Notes under the pieces: generated by a model
Told to the model about the DNA's origin: nothing
The model's input: only the letters and a program-made list of their open reading frames with translations
Databases searched by the model: none
DNA from: Alentia gelatinosa
Lineage: Eukaryota; Annelida; Polychaeta; Phyllodocida; Polynoidae
Assembly: GCA_950022655.1 (NCBI GenBank)
Contig: OX465584.1
Coordinates: 59,398,841-59,462,840, forward strand
Reading direction: 5' to 3'
DNA length: 64,000 nucleotides
Program-made: the position numbers and the translations under genes
In this document: positions 63,049 through 64,000 of the stretch, piece after piece
Layout of the letters: each line of letters starts with the position of its first letter
Numbering within the stretch: position 1 is the stretch's first letter

Positions 63049-63240
63049 GGCCCGTTTCCATTGGCCGACGAAAATGGTGTAGATTTTCTGTGTTTTCCTA
63101 CAAGCTTATCCATAGAGCGTAGTGAGAGTAGAGAATACGACTTAGAGAGTCTGAGATCTTATGAGAGGGGTGCACCGAAAGGGGCTATTAGGAGTGCTAA
63201 CAAAATCCACACCATTTTCGTCTGCCAATGGAAATGGGCC
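63049..63240. mobile_element. Family C MITE, different interior (C5)
   Basis: GGCCCGTTTCCATTGGCCGA ... TGCCAATGGAAATGGGCC. The interior (CATAGAGCGTAGTGAGAGTA) is unlike C1, C3 and C4. It is only 9 bp from C4. Confidence 0.8.
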
Positions 63241-63243
63241 CTA

Positions 63244-64000
63244 AAAGGGAGTCTTTGATATATGTAGACTTTAGTGAAGTTACAATCATTTTGGTTTGAA
63301 TGATAATGAATTCTCATCGGATCTTTTTTCCTTATTATGATTTTAGGAAATGGTTAATACAAGACATAAACAGTGGACAATAATATGACATTAAACAGTG
63401 GTGGGTTATTTCTTGATTAGTCAGGTCTATAAGTGAAGATTATAATCTATTAGCTTTGACCTTCTTGACAACCGTTCAAGGTTGTTGAATTCTACTAAGT
63501 AGTTTCATCTTGACAACAAACATTACGTCCTTCTAGTTTGCCTTTTATGTTTATTGATGAATATTGTATCCATTCTATCTCTTCATATCTACCATAGCTC
63601 TAGTTTTCTACAGTGTACCTCTGTAGGATGCAAATGAACATTGTTATATGATAAAATATATAGTATTTCATAATGCAAAATGATTACGTTATTTCTATTG
63701 TAATAAGATGTGTAAACTGTAATGATTGTATTTCTTTATCTAATTGTGATTCGCCAGTTCCTCCAATGGAAACAACGTTTTGTAGCTCCAGACAGTACAC
63801 TTTTATATGAGCATAGATAAACAGTGAAGAAGATGGATGAAACCAATGTTATCATGACTAAATGACCACGTCCATTTATTTGTGAACGACATCGCACGTT
63901 TGTTTTTCACCCCCCTGCCATGCCAGCACCTCCCCGAAGTGAAACGAGTAAAAACTGACCCACACGCACTGACTGATTACGGGTCTGTTTGCGCCGTGCA
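63244..64000. other. No gene recognised
   Basis: AT-rich, no ORF of note, no repeat shared with the rest of the window. Confidence 0.3.

Noticed and set aside
1..64000. tRNA or rRNA genes
   Set aside because: I scanned for GGTTCGAATCC-type T-loops and rRNA-like conserved blocks by eye and found none. A covariance search would be decisive.

Overview
This window looks like gene-poor nuclear DNA from an animal, most likely a marine invertebrate. It is AT-rich and packed with interspersed repeats. It contains a CR1/L2-like non-LTR retrotransposon, Penelope-like hammerhead-core sequences, a TTAGGG-type array, and many families of short foldback DNA elements. A lophotrochozoan such as a mollusc would fit, but the sequence alone does not prove it. 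I found no convincing multi-exon host gene, tRNA, rRNA or CRISPR array. Nearly all short reading frames are accidental frames inside repeats.

Only two protein-coding signals stand out, both on the minus strand. At 29086-31962 is an intact 958-residue endonuclease/reverse transcriptase ORF. About 0.85 kb upstream of it, at 32818-33138, is a short ORF that reads like the C-terminal half of a NADAR (YbiA-like, ADP-ribose-related) domain followed by an acidic tail. Two decayed LINE 3' ends lie at 21353-21956 (+) and 45707-45889 (-).

The rest is a dense mosaic of small mobile elements. (1) Three families, here called A, B and C, have TIRs beginning GGCC or AGCC and 3-bp TTA/TAA target duplications, as expected of PIF/Harbinger-type MITEs. 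(2) Family N has CCCTTTAAGG-type ends and TTAA target sites, as expected of piggyBac-type MITEs. It carries palindromic GATGCC..GGCATC motifs, and in one place a similar motif has become a 12-copy 35-bp array. (3) Families D, E, F, H, J, K, L and Q share an unusual two-hairpin plan. A leader hairpin (module 1) is closed by inverted ends such as TTATCTCACCCC, TTATCCTACCCC, TTATTATCCACC or TACTATATACCC. It is followed directly by a long near-perfect palindrome (module 2). (4) Families G, I and M are other short inverted-repeat elements.

Layout: 0-5.9 kb holds an inverted dimer of D, N, Penelope-like repeats and a telomere-repeat element flanked by a 12-bp duplication. 6-20 kb holds two-hairpin elements, nested N/A copies and B copies. 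20-28 kb holds a 35-bp array, LINE debris, microsatellites and A, B, C and J copies. 28.7-33.1 kb holds the LINE and the NADAR fragment. 34-50 kb holds K, E, F, A, B, Q, I and D copies, many nested. 50-64 kb holds duplications, microsatellites, 51-bp and 24-bp tandem arrays (one split cleanly by a J element), a 209-bp retroposon with a 15-bp target duplication, and C copies.

The most novel-looking signal is family (3). Different families share a leader backbone, carry different long palindromes, and repeat a family-specific word of about 8-12 bases in both hairpins. Family names here are working labels for this window only.
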